Shown one piece after another: positions 52,327 to 61,570 of a stretch of 64,000 bases of DNA. A program made the position numbers and the translations under genes. The notes beneath the pieces were generated by a model that saw only the letters and a list, made by a program, of their open reading frames with translations, was not told the origin of the DNA and made no database searches. Source of the stretch: Stenotrophomonas koreensis (lineage in GTDB: Bacteria > Pseudomonadota > Gammaproteobacteria > Xanthomonadales > Xanthomonadaceae); the NCBI RefSeq assembly GCF_001431525.1, contig NZ_LDJH01000005.1, positions 1-64,000 on the forward strand, read 5' to 3'. Each line of letters starts with the position of its first letter. Position 1 is the stretch's first letter.

Positions 52327-52668
52327 CTAGTTGCAGATAGTTGTGTTACCAATGATCTGACAACTCGTACCATCCGACCTGATGATGGAGTTACCAACCC
52401 TCTGAGATGAGGATCCATCAGAATTGATCCGAGTGTTACCAATCTGCTGCGACGAGGATCCATCTGAGTTGATACGAGTGTTGCCGACTCGTTGGGAGCT
52501 GCTGCCGTCGGACCCGATGATTGTGTCACCTACTTTCTGGTAGGAAGTTCCATTGTCACAGATCACAGAGTTCCCGACTTGCTGGCAGCTCTGTCCGAAC
52601 GCCACGGCCGGCCCGAGTGCTACAAGCATGACGGACAGAGATACGCAGTATTTGGTTGCAAGGTTCAT
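52327..52668 (-). CDS. Secreted protein with 15-residue tandem repeats (gene cassette)
   Basis: A 113-residue protein with a signal peptide (cut near AFGQS). The mature part is built almost wholly of 15-residue repeats (five full units from residue 28 plus an 11-residue end): for example SQRVGNTRINSDGSS, SQQIGNTRINSDGSS and SQRVGNSIIRSDGTS. First and last units carry cysteines that could close a disulfide. Function unknown. I chose the ATG at 52668; another ATG five codons upstream is possible. Codon use and GC content are lower than the core genome, in line with a mobile cassette. It lies between GTTAGGC (52290) and the attC at 52711-52770. Confidence 0.8.
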   Translation of the reverse strand: MNLATKYCVSLSVMLVALGPAVAFGQSCQQVGNSVICDNGTSYQKVGDTIIGSDGSSSQRVGNTRINSDGSSSQQIGNTRINSDGSSSQRVGNSIIRSDGTSCQIIGNTTICN

Positions 52669-52710
52669 TACATTTCCCCCCATATCTGGCAGAAGAGGCG
52701 CTGCCAGTCC

Positions 52711-52770
52711 GCCTAACACTTGAATTAAGCCGCGCCGCGAAGCGGCGTCGGCTTGAATGAATTGTTAGCT
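52711..52770 (-). other. attC recombination site of an integron cassette
   Basis: A 60-base imperfect palindrome. On the plus strand it begins GCCTAAC and ends GTTAGCT. The inner arms AAGCCG and CGGCTT and the core GCCGC-GAA-GCGGC fold into the extended hairpin typical of attC. On the minus strand it ends in GTTAGGC, the cassette boundary box. It follows the DUF922-like gene by 10 bases and precedes the repeat-protein gene, exactly where a cassette's attC should be. Confidence 0.8.
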
Positions 52771-52780
52771 GGCGCCCGCC

Positions 52781-53338
52781 TCACAAGACCGCTCCTTGAG
52801 TCGCGCCATGCCTTGTGCGCTGGTCGTATTCGCGTTCGAGCCGGACCTGCTTTTCGATGATTTCTCTACCTTGAGTGTTCAATTGCTCAACGAGCTGTGA
52901 GCAGCCCGCATTCCCGCGCAGGTTCCCAAGTTCCCTTTTTATCTCATCTGCAGAATTCAATGCGAACTCGTGATGCCCCTGCTCATGCGCTTCCAACGCG
53001 CTGCGGTACGCGTTCCAGCGTTCAACAAGTTCGGCCGATACATTTGGCGACGGATTCCATGTCGGCATAGAAATATTCGATTCGATCGACGTGCTTAGAT
53101 CAAGAATCTCACAGGTTGTACCTACACTCCTTGTTTTGAACCGCCAGCTAACATTCCATGTTGTGTAGCCTTGGTGCCGCACCCCATCCTTTCCAACCGG
53201 CCCCTTCGCAGCTAATTCCAGCCTCAGATCGGCAAGAGAGTTACCCTCAATTTCGTAGAGGTCAATGACGGGGCTGTCGGCAGCCGCAGGATGAGATAGA
53301 GACAACACGAAAACAAGAATGGGAACACGTAGATTCAA
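52781..53338 (-). CDS. Secreted DUF922-type putative zinc protease (gene cassette)
   Basis: A 185-residue protein with a signal peptide (cut near PAAADS). It has VRHQGYTTWNVSWRFK and, later, LEAHEQGHHEFALNSADEI, an HExxH-type metal motif as in the DUF922 secreted protease family; no activity is known for most members. The TTG at 53338 is preceded by AGGAG with 8-base spacing and gives a clean signal peptide; an upstream in-frame TTG (53356) lies nearer the cassette edge. Composition is less GC-rich than the flanking RND genes. Confidence 0.78.
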   Translation of the reverse strand: MNLRVPILVFVLSLSHPAAADSPVIDLYEIEGNSLADLRLELAAKGPVGKDGVRHQGYTTWNVSWRFKTRSVGTTCEILDLSTSIESNISMPTWNPSPNVSAELVERWNAYRSALEAHEQGHHEFALNSADEIKRELGNLRGNAGCSQLVEQLNTQGREIIEKQVRLEREYDQRTRHGATQGAVL

Positions 53339-53360
53339 CGCAAGCACTCCTGTCAAAGCC

Positions 53361-53431
53361 AGCTAACTACTATTGGACCGCTGAAGTGCGGCGTTGCCGC
53401 CGAGTATGCCTTGAATCTGAATGCGTTTGGT
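53361..53431 (-). other. attC-like site upstream of the DUF922-type gene
   Basis: On the plus strand AGCTAAC (53361-53367) and GTTTGGT (53425-53431) bracket a stem GCGGC-GTT-GCCGC (53388-53400). The minus-strand box GTTAGCT matches one end of the attC at 52711-52770. The outer box is off the consensus by one base. It could be the attC of a lost previous cassette or a decayed attI. No integrase gene lies beside it. Confidence 0.5.
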
Positions 53432-53500
53432 AGTGGCTTGGAATGCCGGGCTATCAATCACTTGCAAGAACAGTAGCGTCATCGGCCATGACGCATGGAA

Positions 53501-53554
53501 GTTGTTACACCCCTCAAATCATCGGTCTGTTGTTACACCCCTCAATCATCCGGT
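53501..53554. repeat. Tandem pair of 26-base direct repeats
   Basis: Two near-identical units, both starting GTTGTTACACCCCTCAA and ending in ATC-rich CGGT, lie at 53501-53526 and 53529-53554. A third, inverted GTGTAAC follows at 53553-53559. The unit is not seen elsewhere in the window. It may be an operator pair or insertion scar. Confidence 0.6.
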
Positions 53555-53582
53555 GTAACCACCCTGGCAACCGCGCCCAGCA

Positions 53583-53610
53583 AAAAGCCCGGCATCGCTG
53601 CCGGGCTTTT
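53583..53610 (-). terminator. Terminator of the RND efflux operon
   Basis: A symmetric stem AAAAGCCCGGCA / TGCCGGGCTTTT with loop TCGC lies just after the last pump gene (minus strand) and could act in both directions. Confidence 0.8.
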
Positions 53611-53637
53611 GCTTTCCCTCTCAAACCCCGGGCACCA

Positions 53638-56600
53638 TCACCGCGCAGCCAGCTTCCTCTCCCGCTTTGCCTGCTTCTTCGCCAGCTTGGCCTCCCGCTT
53701 GGCCAGCTTCTTTGCCCGGCGCCGCGCCGGCCAGCCACGTACCCATTCGCGGGAAACGCGCCAGGTATCGCCCCACCAGCGGCGGCGCCAGGGTTTGAAG
53801 CGCTTCAGATGCCCCTTGAGGCAGTTGAACACCACGTACAGCGCCGGGGTGGAGAGCAGGGTCAGGGCCTGGGAGAACACCAGGCCGCCGATCAGCGCAA
53901 TGCCCAGCGGGCGGCGCAGTTCGGAGCCTTCGCCGATGCCCACGGCCAGCGGTACCGCGGCCAGGATGGCCACCATCGTGGTCATCATGATGGGGCGGAA
54001 ACGCACGATCGAGGCTTCGCGTGCGGCCTCGTGCGGGGTCAGGCCGTGCTCGCGCTCGGCCACCAGCGCGAAGTCGATCATCATGATCGCGTTCTTCTTG
54101 ACGATGCCGATCAGCAGGATCAGCGCGATCATCGAGATCACGCTCAGCTCGGTGCCGGTGACAAACAGCGCCACCAGCGCACCGACGCCGGCCGCCGGCA
54201 GCGTGGAGAGGATGGTCACCGGGTGCAGCAGGCTTTCGTACAACATGCCCAGCACCACGTAGACGGTGACAATCGCCGCCAGCAGCAGGATCAGCATGTC
54301 CATTGGGTCGCCGTCAAAGCCGAACCCGCCGCCTTCGGCAATGCGGATGTCACCGGGCAGGCGCAGGCCGGCCAGGGTTTCGGCGACGATCTTCTTGCCT
54401 TCGCCGGCGCTCACGTCCGGGGCCAGGTTGTAGCTGACCTCCATCGACGGCAGCTGCTTGTCGTGGCTGATCTGTGCCGGTGCCAGACCGTCCTCCTGGC
54501 GGGCAAAGGCGGCCAGCGGCACCATCGTGCCGTCGCGCGCCGGCACATGGATCGCGTCGATCGCCGCCGGGGTGGCGGTCTGCTCGGGCAGGGCGCTGAT
54601 GACGACCTTGTACTCGTGGATGCCGGCGTGGATGGTGGAGACCTCGCGCTGGCCGAAGGCGCCGAACAGCGCGCCGTCGATGTCGCCCACGCTCACGCCC
54701 AGGCGGGCGGCGCGTTCGCGGTCGATCACGATGTTCTGGCGCAGCCCGGCGCTATCGATATCGCTGCCGACGTCGGTGAGCTTGGGGTTCTTCTTCAGCG
54801 CCTCCACCAGCTGCGGCAGGTAGCGCTGCAGGCTGGCCACGTCGTTGCCCTGCAGGGCAACGCGGTACTGGGCGCCGCGGCTGCTGCCGCCGCCGTCCTC
54901 GCTGGGCAGGTCCTGGATCGCCCGCAGGCGCAGCTCCAGGTCCGGGTACAGCGCAGCCTGCTTGGTCAGCCGTGCCAGCACCTCGTTGGTGGTGGCCTGG
55001 CGGCCGGCCTTGCGCTCGCGCAGCTGGATGATGAACTGCGCGCTGCCGCCCTGGCGGCCCGAGCCCAGGCGCACCGAGACCAGGTCCACGTCGGGGTCGG
55101 CGCTGAGCATGTCGGCCACGCGCTGCTGGCGGCCGATCATCTGCTCAAAGCTCACCGTGGTGCTGGAGCTGGCACGGCCCCAGATCAGGCCGGTGTCCTG
55201 GGCCGGGAAGGCGCCCTTCTTGACCGCGCCCATCAGCATCACCGTGGCCACCATCAGCACCAGCGGGGTCAGCGCCAGCAGCCAGGCCCGGCGCAGCGAG
55301 AAGTCCAGCAGGCGGGTGTAGACGCGCAGCATCCAGGCGTGGCCGGCCTCGATGAGCTTGCCGGTGCGCGTGGTCGGCAGGTCGTCGCCGTGGGGCGAGA
55401 GGAAGCGGCTGCACAGCGCCGGGGTCAGGGTCAGCGAGACCACCATCGACACCGCGATCGAGGCGACCAGGGTGACGGTGAACTCCATGAAGAAGGCGCC
55501 CATCATTCCCGGTGCAAACAGGATCGGGATGAATACCGCGATCAGCGACAGCGTGATCGAGACGATGGTGAAGGCGATTTCCCTGGCACCCAGCAGCGCG
55601 GCATCGAGCCGGTTCATGCCGGCATCCAGGTGGCGCATGATGTTCTCGATCACCACGATGGCGTCATCGACGACGAAACCAATGGCGATCACCAGCGCCA
55701 GCAGGCTGAGGTTGTTGAGGGTGTAGCCGAGCAGGTACATCACCACCGCCGCACCGGCCAGCGCCAGCGGCACGGTGACCGCGGCAATCACGGTGGGCGC
55801 GAGCCGGCGCATGAACAGCGCCATGGTCATGATCACCAGGGCCAGCGCGATCAGCAGGGTGATCTGCACCTCGTGCAGCGACGAACGCACGGTCGGAGTG
55901 CGGTCGAAGAACGGCTCGATCTGCGTACCCGGCTCCAGGTAGGTGGCCAGGCTGGGCAGTTCCTGCTTGATCTGGTCGACGGTGGCGACCATGTTGGCGT
56001 CACTGCGGGTGTTGATGAACATCAGCACCGACTGGCGGCCGTTGATCCAGGCGGCCTGGTAGTTGTCCTGCTGGCCTTCGTAGACGTGGGCCACGTCCTG
56101 CAGGCGCACCACCCGGCCATCGGCGCGGCTGGCGATGACCAGCTCGGCGAAGTCGCGCCAGTTGCGCAGCTGGTCGTTGATGGTGATGGCCATCTGGGTC
56201 TGGCCATCGGAGAGGAAACCGGTGGGGATGGCCACGTTGGCCGCCCGCACCGCGTTGGACACGTTGTCGGTGGTCAGGCCCAGGGCGTAGAGCTTGGTCA
56301 GGTCCAGGTCCACGCGCACGGCCGGGGTGGAGGCACCGGCGATGTCCACCGTGGCCACGCCCGGGATGCGGCGCAGGCGCTGGGCCAGCAGCGAGTCGGC
56401 CAGGTCGTAGAGCTCTTCGGTGGACTGGGTGGTGGAGGTCAGCGCCAGCGCGAACACCGGGTCGTCGTTGGGGTCGGCCTTGAACGCCATCGGCGTCATC
56501 ATCCCGGCCGGCAGGTCGGCCTGGGAGGCCGACAGCGCGGTCTGCACGTCCAGGTAGGCCGAGTCCACGTCACGGCCGGCCTCGAAGATCATGAAGATGA

Positions 56601-56868
56601 TCGAGTTGCCCTCGCTGCTGCCCGAACGCAGCATCGAGATGCCCGGCACCTGGCCGAGCCGGCGTTCCAGCGGCGCGGTCACGGTGGAGGCCATCGTGGT
56701 GGCATCGGCGCCGGTCTGCGGCGCGATGACGTAGATCACAGGGATCTCCATCTGCGGCAGGGCCGACACGCCCAGCCGCAGGTAGCAGATCAGGCCCATC
56801 ACGAACAGGCCGATGGCCAGCAGGGCCACGCCGATCGGGCGGCGGATGAACAGGCCGGTCATGCCCAT
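53638..56868 (-). CDS. RND multidrug efflux pump, MdtC/MuxC-like
   Basis: A 1076-residue inner-membrane drug/proton antiporter with 12 helices and two large periplasmic loops. It opens GLFIRRPIGVALLAIGLFVM. The paired acidic residues of the proton relay are in VIAIGFVVDDAIVVIENIMR. The C terminus is a basic, Lys/Ala/Arg-rich tail. It starts one base after the stop of the other pump gene, at the ATG 56868. In the MdtABC/MuxABC system two different pump subunits form a mixed trimer; this is the second of the pair. Confidence 0.88.
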   Translation of the reverse strand: MGMTGLFIRRPIGVALLAIGLFVMGLICYLRLGVSALPQMEIPVIYVIAPQTGADATTMASTVTAPLERRLGQVPGISMLRSGSSEGNSIIFMIFEAGRDVDSAYLDVQTALSASQADLPAGMMTPMAFKADPNDDPVFALALTSTTQSTEELYDLADSLLAQRLRRIPGVATVDIAGASTPAVRVDLDLTKLYALGLTTDNVSNAVRAANVAIPTGFLSDGQTQMAITINDQLRNWRDFAELVIASRADGRVVRLQDVAHVYEGQQDNYQAAWINGRQSVLMFINTRSDANMVATVDQIKQELPSLATYLEPGTQIEPFFDRTPTVRSSLHEVQITLLIALALVIMTMALFMRRLAPTVIAAVTVPLALAGAAVVMYLLGYTLNNLSLLALVIAIGFVVDDAIVVIENIMRHLDAGMNRLDAALLGAREIAFTIVSITLSLIAVFIPILFAPGMMGAFFMEFTVTLVASIAVSMVVSLTLTPALCSRFLSPHGDDLPTTRTGKLIEAGHAWMLRVYTRLLDFSLRRAWLLALTPLVLMVATVMLMGAVKKGAFPAQDTGLIWGRASSSTTVSFEQMIGRQQRVADMLSADPDVDLVSVRLGSGRQGGSAQFIIQLRERKAGRQATTNEVLARLTKQAALYPDLELRLRAIQDLPSEDGGGSSRGAQYRVALQGNDVASLQRYLPQLVEALKKNPKLTDVGSDIDSAGLRQNIVIDRERAARLGVSVGDIDGALFGAFGQREVSTIHAGIHEYKVVISALPEQTATPAAIDAIHVPARDGTMVPLAAFARQEDGLAPAQISHDKQLPSMEVSYNLAPDVSAGEGKKIVAETLAGLRLPGDIRIAEGGGFGFDGDPMDMLILLLAAIVTVYVVLGMLYESLLHPVTILSTLPAAGVGALVALFVTGTELSVISMIALILLIGIVKKNAIMMIDFALVAEREHGLTPHEAAREASIVRFRPIMMTTMVAILAAVPLAVGIGEGSELRRPLGIALIGGLVFSQALTLLSTPALYVVFNCLKGHLKRFKPWRRRWWGDTWRVSREWVRGWPARRRAKKLAKREAKLAKKQAKRERKLAAR

Positions 56869-56869
56869 C

Positions 56870-59800
56870 TCAGGCCACCTGCCCGTCAACACCCGCCACG
56901 GCCGGCTTGCCGAAGCGCTGCTGGTACCAGGCGGTCAGGCGCTCCATGTACAGGTAGATCACCGGGGTGGTGTACAGGGTCACCAGCTGGCTCAGCAGCA
57001 GGCCGCCGACGATGGCGATGCCCAGTGGCTGGCGCAGCTCCGAGCCGATGCCGGTGCCCAGGGCCAGCGGCAGCGCGCCGAGCAGGGCGCAGGCGGTGGT
57101 CATCATGATCGGGCGGAAGCGCAGCAGGCAGGCGCGGCGGATCGCATCATGCGCACTGGCACCGGCGCGGCGGGCCTCGATGGCGAAGTCCACCATCATG
57201 ATGCCGTTCTTCTTGACGATGCCCAGCAGCAGGATGATGCCGACGATGCCGTCCACCGACAGGCTCTTGCCGAACAGCATCAGCGCCAGCAGCGCGCCGA
57301 CACCGGCCGGGGGCAGGGTGGAGATGATGGTGATCGGGTGGATCCAGCTTTCATACAGCACGCCGAGCACGATGTAGATCACCACCAGCGATGCCAGCAG
57401 CAGCCAGACCACGTTGGAGCGGCTGGACGCGTACTCGGCGGCCTTGCCGGTGAAGGTGGCCTGCACGGTATCGGCCAGCTGCAGGCGCGCCACTTCCTCC
57501 TCGATCGCGGCCACGCCTTCGGACAGCGAATGGCCGTCGGCCAGGTTGAAGCCGATCGAGATCGCCGGCAGCTGCTGCTGGTGGCTGATCAGCAGCGGCG
57601 CGGTGGTGACCTCGGCAGTGGCAATGGCCGACAGCGGGATCGCACCGCCGCCGCCGACATTCAGGCCGGTGTTGCGCTCGCCCACGCCGGTGGCGGTGGA
57701 GGAGTTGGCACTGGTCACCATGCCGAAGCTGGTGGCGTTGGAGCCGGTCAGCGCGCCGGCGCCATTGGAGGCAATGGCCAGCTGTTCCATCAGCGCGGTG
57801 CGGGTGCGGAACTCCGGCGCCACTTCCAGCACCACGCGGTACTGGTTGAGGCTGGTGAAGATGGTCGAGATCTGGCGCTGGCCGTAGGCGTCGTACAGGG
57901 TGTCATCGATGGTCTGCATCGGCACGCCGAGCATCGCCGCCTTGTCACGGTCCACATTCACCGCCAGGGCGCGGCCGATCTGCCCCAGGTTGCTGTCCAC
58001 ATCGCGCAGTTCCGGACGCTGGCGCAGGGCCTCGATCAGGCGCAGGGCCTCGGTCTCGGCGCGCTTGCCGTCCACGTCCGACAGCACGAACTGGTACTCG
58101 GTCGGCGCCACCCGGGTATCCAGGGTGACGTCCTGCACCGGCTTCAGTGCCAGGTTGACCCCGGCAATGCCGGCGGCGGCTGCCTGCAGCCGCGGCAGGA
58201 TCCTGGCCACGTTCTCGCGCTCGGAACGGTCAGCCAGCACGATCGACAGCTGGGCCTGGTTGAGCGTCGGGTTGAGCGTGCCGGCACCGATGAAGGCGGC
58301 CACGCCGGTCACCGCCGGGTCCTGGCGCAGGGCCTGCGCCACGGCCAGGGTGCGCTGCTGCATCTGCTCGAACGAGACGGTGTGGTCGGCCTGGACCACG
58401 GCGGTCACCAGGCCGGTGTCCTGGTCAGGCAGCAGGCCCTTGGGAATGGCCACATACAGCAGCACGGTCAGGCCGACCGCTGCGCCGGCCACGCCCAGGG
58501 TGATGCGCGGGTGGGCCAGCACCACATCCAGGCTGCGCTCGTACAGGCCGACCAGGCGGCCCCACCAGGTGACCTTGCCGGCGGCGTGCGCGCGCTCGTG
58601 CGCGTCCTCGCCCTCGGGCAGGGCGTCGGGCTTGAGCAGGTAGGCGCACATCATCGGTGTCAGCGTTAGCGAGATGAACATCGAGATGACCACCGCGATG
58701 CTCAGCACCCAGGCGAACTGGTGGAACAGCCGGCCGGTGACGCCGGGCATCAGCATCAGCGGCAGGAACACCGCCACCAGCGAGATGGTCAGCGACAGCA
58801 CGGTGAAGCCGATCTGGCGTGCGCCGACCTCGGCCGCTTCCTTGCCGCTCTTGCCCTGTTCCAGGTAGCGGACGATGTTTTCGATCATCACGATCGCATC
58901 GTCGACGACGAAGCCGGTGGCCACCACCAGCGCCATCAGCGACAGGTTGTCCAGCGACATGCCGGTGGCGGCCATCACCGCGAAGGTGCCGGCCAGCGAC
59001 AGCGGAATGGCCAGCGCCGGGATCACCGTGGCCCAGAACCGGCGCAGGAACACGAAGATCACTGCCACCACCAGGCCGATGGTCAGCCACAGCGTCAGCT
59101 GCACCTCGTGCACCGAGGCACGGATGGTCTGGGTGCGGTCGGAGAACACCTCCATCTGTACGTCGGCCGGCAGCACGCCCTGCAGCGTCGGGATCAGCTT
59201 GGTGACCTGCTCGACGGTGGCGACGATGTTCGCGCCGGGCTGGCGACGGATCTCCAGCAGCACCGCCGGCAGGCCGTCGGCCCAGGCGGCAACCTGGTCG
59301 TTCTCCACCCCGTCGAGCACGGTGGCGACGTCGCGCAGCCGCACCGGGCGGCCGTTGTTGTAGCGGATCACCGTTTCGGCGTACTCGGCCGCGCTGGTGA
59401 GCTGGTCGTTGGTGCCGATGGTGTAGGTCTGGGTGGCGCCGTTGAGCGTGCCCTTGGGCGCGGCCACGTTGGCGCGGGTCAGCGCGCCGCGCAGGTCCTC
59501 CAGGGTCATGCCCATGTTGGAGAGCTGGTCCGGGTTGACCTGGATGCGCACGGCCGGGCGCACATTGCCGGCGATGGTGACCAGGCCCACGCCCTGCACC
59601 TGGGCCAGGCGCTGGGCCAGGATCGAGTCGGCCAGGCCGTTGATCTCGCGCAGCGGCACCGTGGCCGAGGACAGCTTGAGCGTCATGATCGGCGCGTCGG
59701 CCGGGTTCACGCGGTTGTAGGTGGGGGCGTAGGGCAGCGAGCCGGGCAGCGTGGCCTGGCGCAGCGCCTGCTGCACGTCCTGGGCGGCCAGGTCGATGTC

Positions 59801-60097
59801 GCGGTTCATCGCAAACTGCAGCACGATGGTCGACAGCCCGGCCGAGGAGTCCGAACTCATCAGCTCCAGCCCGGCGATCTGGCCCAGGCGCCGCTCCAGC
59901 GGCGTGGTCACCAGGGTGGCCATGGTCTCGGCACTGGCACCGGGGTACTGGGTGGAGACCACCAGCGAGGGCGCGTCAATCTCCGGCAGCGCGGCCACCG
60001 GCAACTTGCGGTAGCCCATCAGGCCGAGCAGCAGCAGGCCGGCCATCAGCAACGAAGTGGCGACGGGACGGCGGATGAAAATCGTCGAAAAACCCAC
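56870..60097 (-). CDS. RND multidrug efflux pump, MdtB/MuxB-like
   Basis: A 1075-residue RND pump opening MGFSTIFIRRPVATSLLMAG. It keeps the proton-relay segment VVATGFVVDDAIVMIENIVR and the MdtB-like NGATQTYTIGTNDQL. It lies between the adaptor gene (99-base gap) and the second pump, in the usual mdtA-mdtB-mdtC order. Substrates of related systems include novobiocin, bile salts and some beta-lactams; those here are unknown. Confidence 0.9.
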   Translation of the reverse strand: MGFSTIFIRRPVATSLLMAGLLLLGLMGYRKLPVAALPEIDAPSLVVSTQYPGASAETMATLVTTPLERRLGQIAGLELMSSDSSAGLSTIVLQFAMNRDIDLAAQDVQQALRQATLPGSLPYAPTYNRVNPADAPIMTLKLSSATVPLREINGLADSILAQRLAQVQGVGLVTIAGNVRPAVRIQVNPDQLSNMGMTLEDLRGALTRANVAAPKGTLNGATQTYTIGTNDQLTSAAEYAETVIRYNNGRPVRLRDVATVLDGVENDQVAAWADGLPAVLLEIRRQPGANIVATVEQVTKLIPTLQGVLPADVQMEVFSDRTQTIRASVHEVQLTLWLTIGLVVAVIFVFLRRFWATVIPALAIPLSLAGTFAVMAATGMSLDNLSLMALVVATGFVVDDAIVMIENIVRYLEQGKSGKEAAEVGARQIGFTVLSLTISLVAVFLPLMLMPGVTGRLFHQFAWVLSIAVVISMFISLTLTPMMCAYLLKPDALPEGEDAHERAHAAGKVTWWGRLVGLYERSLDVVLAHPRITLGVAGAAVGLTVLLYVAIPKGLLPDQDTGLVTAVVQADHTVSFEQMQQRTLAVAQALRQDPAVTGVAAFIGAGTLNPTLNQAQLSIVLADRSERENVARILPRLQAAAAGIAGVNLALKPVQDVTLDTRVAPTEYQFVLSDVDGKRAETEALRLIEALRQRPELRDVDSNLGQIGRALAVNVDRDKAAMLGVPMQTIDDTLYDAYGQRQISTIFTSLNQYRVVLEVAPEFRTRTALMEQLAIASNGAGALTGSNATSFGMVTSANSSTATGVGERNTGLNVGGGGAIPLSAIATAEVTTAPLLISHQQQLPAISIGFNLADGHSLSEGVAAIEEEVARLQLADTVQATFTGKAAEYASSRSNVVWLLLASLVVIYIVLGVLYESWIHPITIISTLPPAGVGALLALMLFGKSLSVDGIVGIILLLGIVKKNGIMMVDFAIEARRAGASAHDAIRRACLLRFRPIMMTTACALLGALPLALGTGIGSELRQPLGIAIVGGLLLSQLVTLYTTPVIYLYMERLTAWYQQRFGKPAVAGVDGQVA

Positions 60098-60196
60098 GGG
60101 TGACTCCTGCGGGGAGGCGCCACGGCCGCAGCCGGGGCGCGGGATCCATGCAACGGTGGGGCAGCCCGGCCGGCAGCGACCGGGTGCCGGACAGCC

Positions 60197-61408
60197 TTAC
60201 TCGGTGGTGACCCGCGGGCCGCCCTCGTCCTTCTTTTCTTTGTCCTCGCTGGCCGCAGGGGCCGGCGGCGCCTGGCCCGGGGCCAGCGCAATCACCTTGC
60301 TGCCGGGCTTGAGCCGGAACTGGCCCTCGGTGACCACGCGGTCGCCGGCCTTCAGGCCGTCGCTGACCTGCACGTGCCTGTCGTCGACCTCGATGCCGAC
60401 GGTGACCTTCTGCTGGCGTACCGCATCGTCCTGGACCACGTAGACGAAATCGCCGTCCGGGCCGCGCTGGACCGCCGGGGCCGGGATCACCACCGCGTTG
60501 TCGATGCTGCCCAGGCGCAGGCGCACGTTGACGAACTGGCCCGGCCACAACGCATCGTTGTCATTGGCAAACACCGCACGGGCGCGGAAGGTGCCGCTGT
60601 CGGCGCTGATCTGGTTGTCGATCACGTCCAGGCTGCCGTCGCTGGCCAGCACCTTGGCGGCGCCGCGCTCGGCAACTTCCACCGGCACGCTGCCGGCCGC
60701 ACGCGCCTGGCGCAGCGCACCGAGCTGGCGCTCGGGCAGGTTGAACACCACCTGGATCGGCTGGGTCTGGGTGATGGTGACCAGGCCGGTACCGGCGGCC
60801 ACCACATTGCCGGCATCGACATTGCGGATGCCGGCGATGCCGTTGATCGGCGAGGTGACCGTGGTGTACTGCAGCTGCACCCGGGCGCCGCCCAGCGATG
60901 CCTGCGCGGCGGCCACGGCCGCTTCCAGGCGGGTCACCTCGTTGCGTTGGGTGTCCAGGTCGGTTTTCGACACGTACTGGCGGTAGGCCGGCGAATTGGC
61001 GCGCTCGTAGTTGGCGCGCGCGGTGGCCAGCGCGGCCTGGGTCTGGCGCAGCGCCGCCTCGGCCTCGGCCACGCTGGCCTGGTTGCTGCGCGCATCGATG
61101 CGCGCCAGCACCTGGCCCTTGGTGACCTTGCCGCCTTCGGTGAAGTGCAGGCTCATCAGCTGGCCACCGACCTGCGGCGACACGGTGACCGTGTTCTGCG
61201 CGGCGACCGTGCCCAGCGCGGTGGCAACCACGTCGACGGTCCGCTGCTCGGCGGCGACCACGGTGACCGGCACCGGGGCGTCCTCCTTCTTGTTCTTGTC
61301 GTCCTTGCCAGCGCCGGGCGGGCCGCCGCAGGCGCTGGCCAATACGGCCAGCAGGCCAGCGACAACGGCATTGCGCTTCCATGGCAACAGCTTGCGTGCA
61401 CGCGACAT
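60197..61408 (-). CDS. RND efflux membrane-fusion protein, MdtA/MuxA-like
   Basis: A 403-residue periplasmic adaptor with a lipobox (VLASACG). Domains in order are a lipoyl half-motif (TVTVSPQVGGQLMSLHFTEG), an alpha-helical hairpin, the second lipoyl half (YTTVTSPINGIAGIRNVDAG), a beta-barrel and a membrane-proximal domain. The tail is charged and Pro/Ala-rich. The ATG at 61408 is chosen because the longer frame adds a non-signal N terminus. A perfect palindrome ATACCGGTAT (61464-61473) lies in the upstream region and may be part of the control site. No outer-membrane channel gene follows the operon. Confidence 0.9.
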   Translation of the reverse strand: MSRARKLLPWKRNAVVAGLLAVLASACGGPPGAGKDDKNKKEDAPVPVTVVAAEQRTVDVVATALGTVAAQNTVTVSPQVGGQLMSLHFTEGGKVTKGQVLARIDARSNQASVAEAEAALRQTQAALATARANYERANSPAYRQYVSKTDLDTQRNEVTRLEAAVAAAQASLGGARVQLQYTTVTSPINGIAGIRNVDAGNVVAAGTGLVTITQTQPIQVVFNLPERQLGALRQARAAGSVPVEVAERGAAKVLASDGSLDVIDNQISADSGTFRARAVFANDNDALWPGQFVNVRLRLGSIDNAVVIPAPAVQRGPDGDFVYVVQDDAVRQQKVTVGIEVDDRHVQVSDGLKAGDRVVTEGQFRLKPGSKVIALAPGQAPPAPAASEDKEKKDEGGPRVTTE

Positions 61409-61570
61409 TTCCGGACTCTCCGCAGGGATATTTTCCAGGCCGATGGCCTGTGGCGGCGCCAGCATACCGGTATAGCGGGGTAACACACCCGTGACGGATG
61501 TCATCCCGACGCTGGTCATGGTGCCGCATCCTCCGTAAAGTCTGAATTTCCGTTCATGTTCGAGGGGCGT

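Noticed and set aside
53443..57108. A 1221-codon open frame on the plus strand opposite the RND pump
   Set aside because: Gln/His/Arg-rich shadow sequence with no signal or domain; the minus-strand pump has clear motifs.
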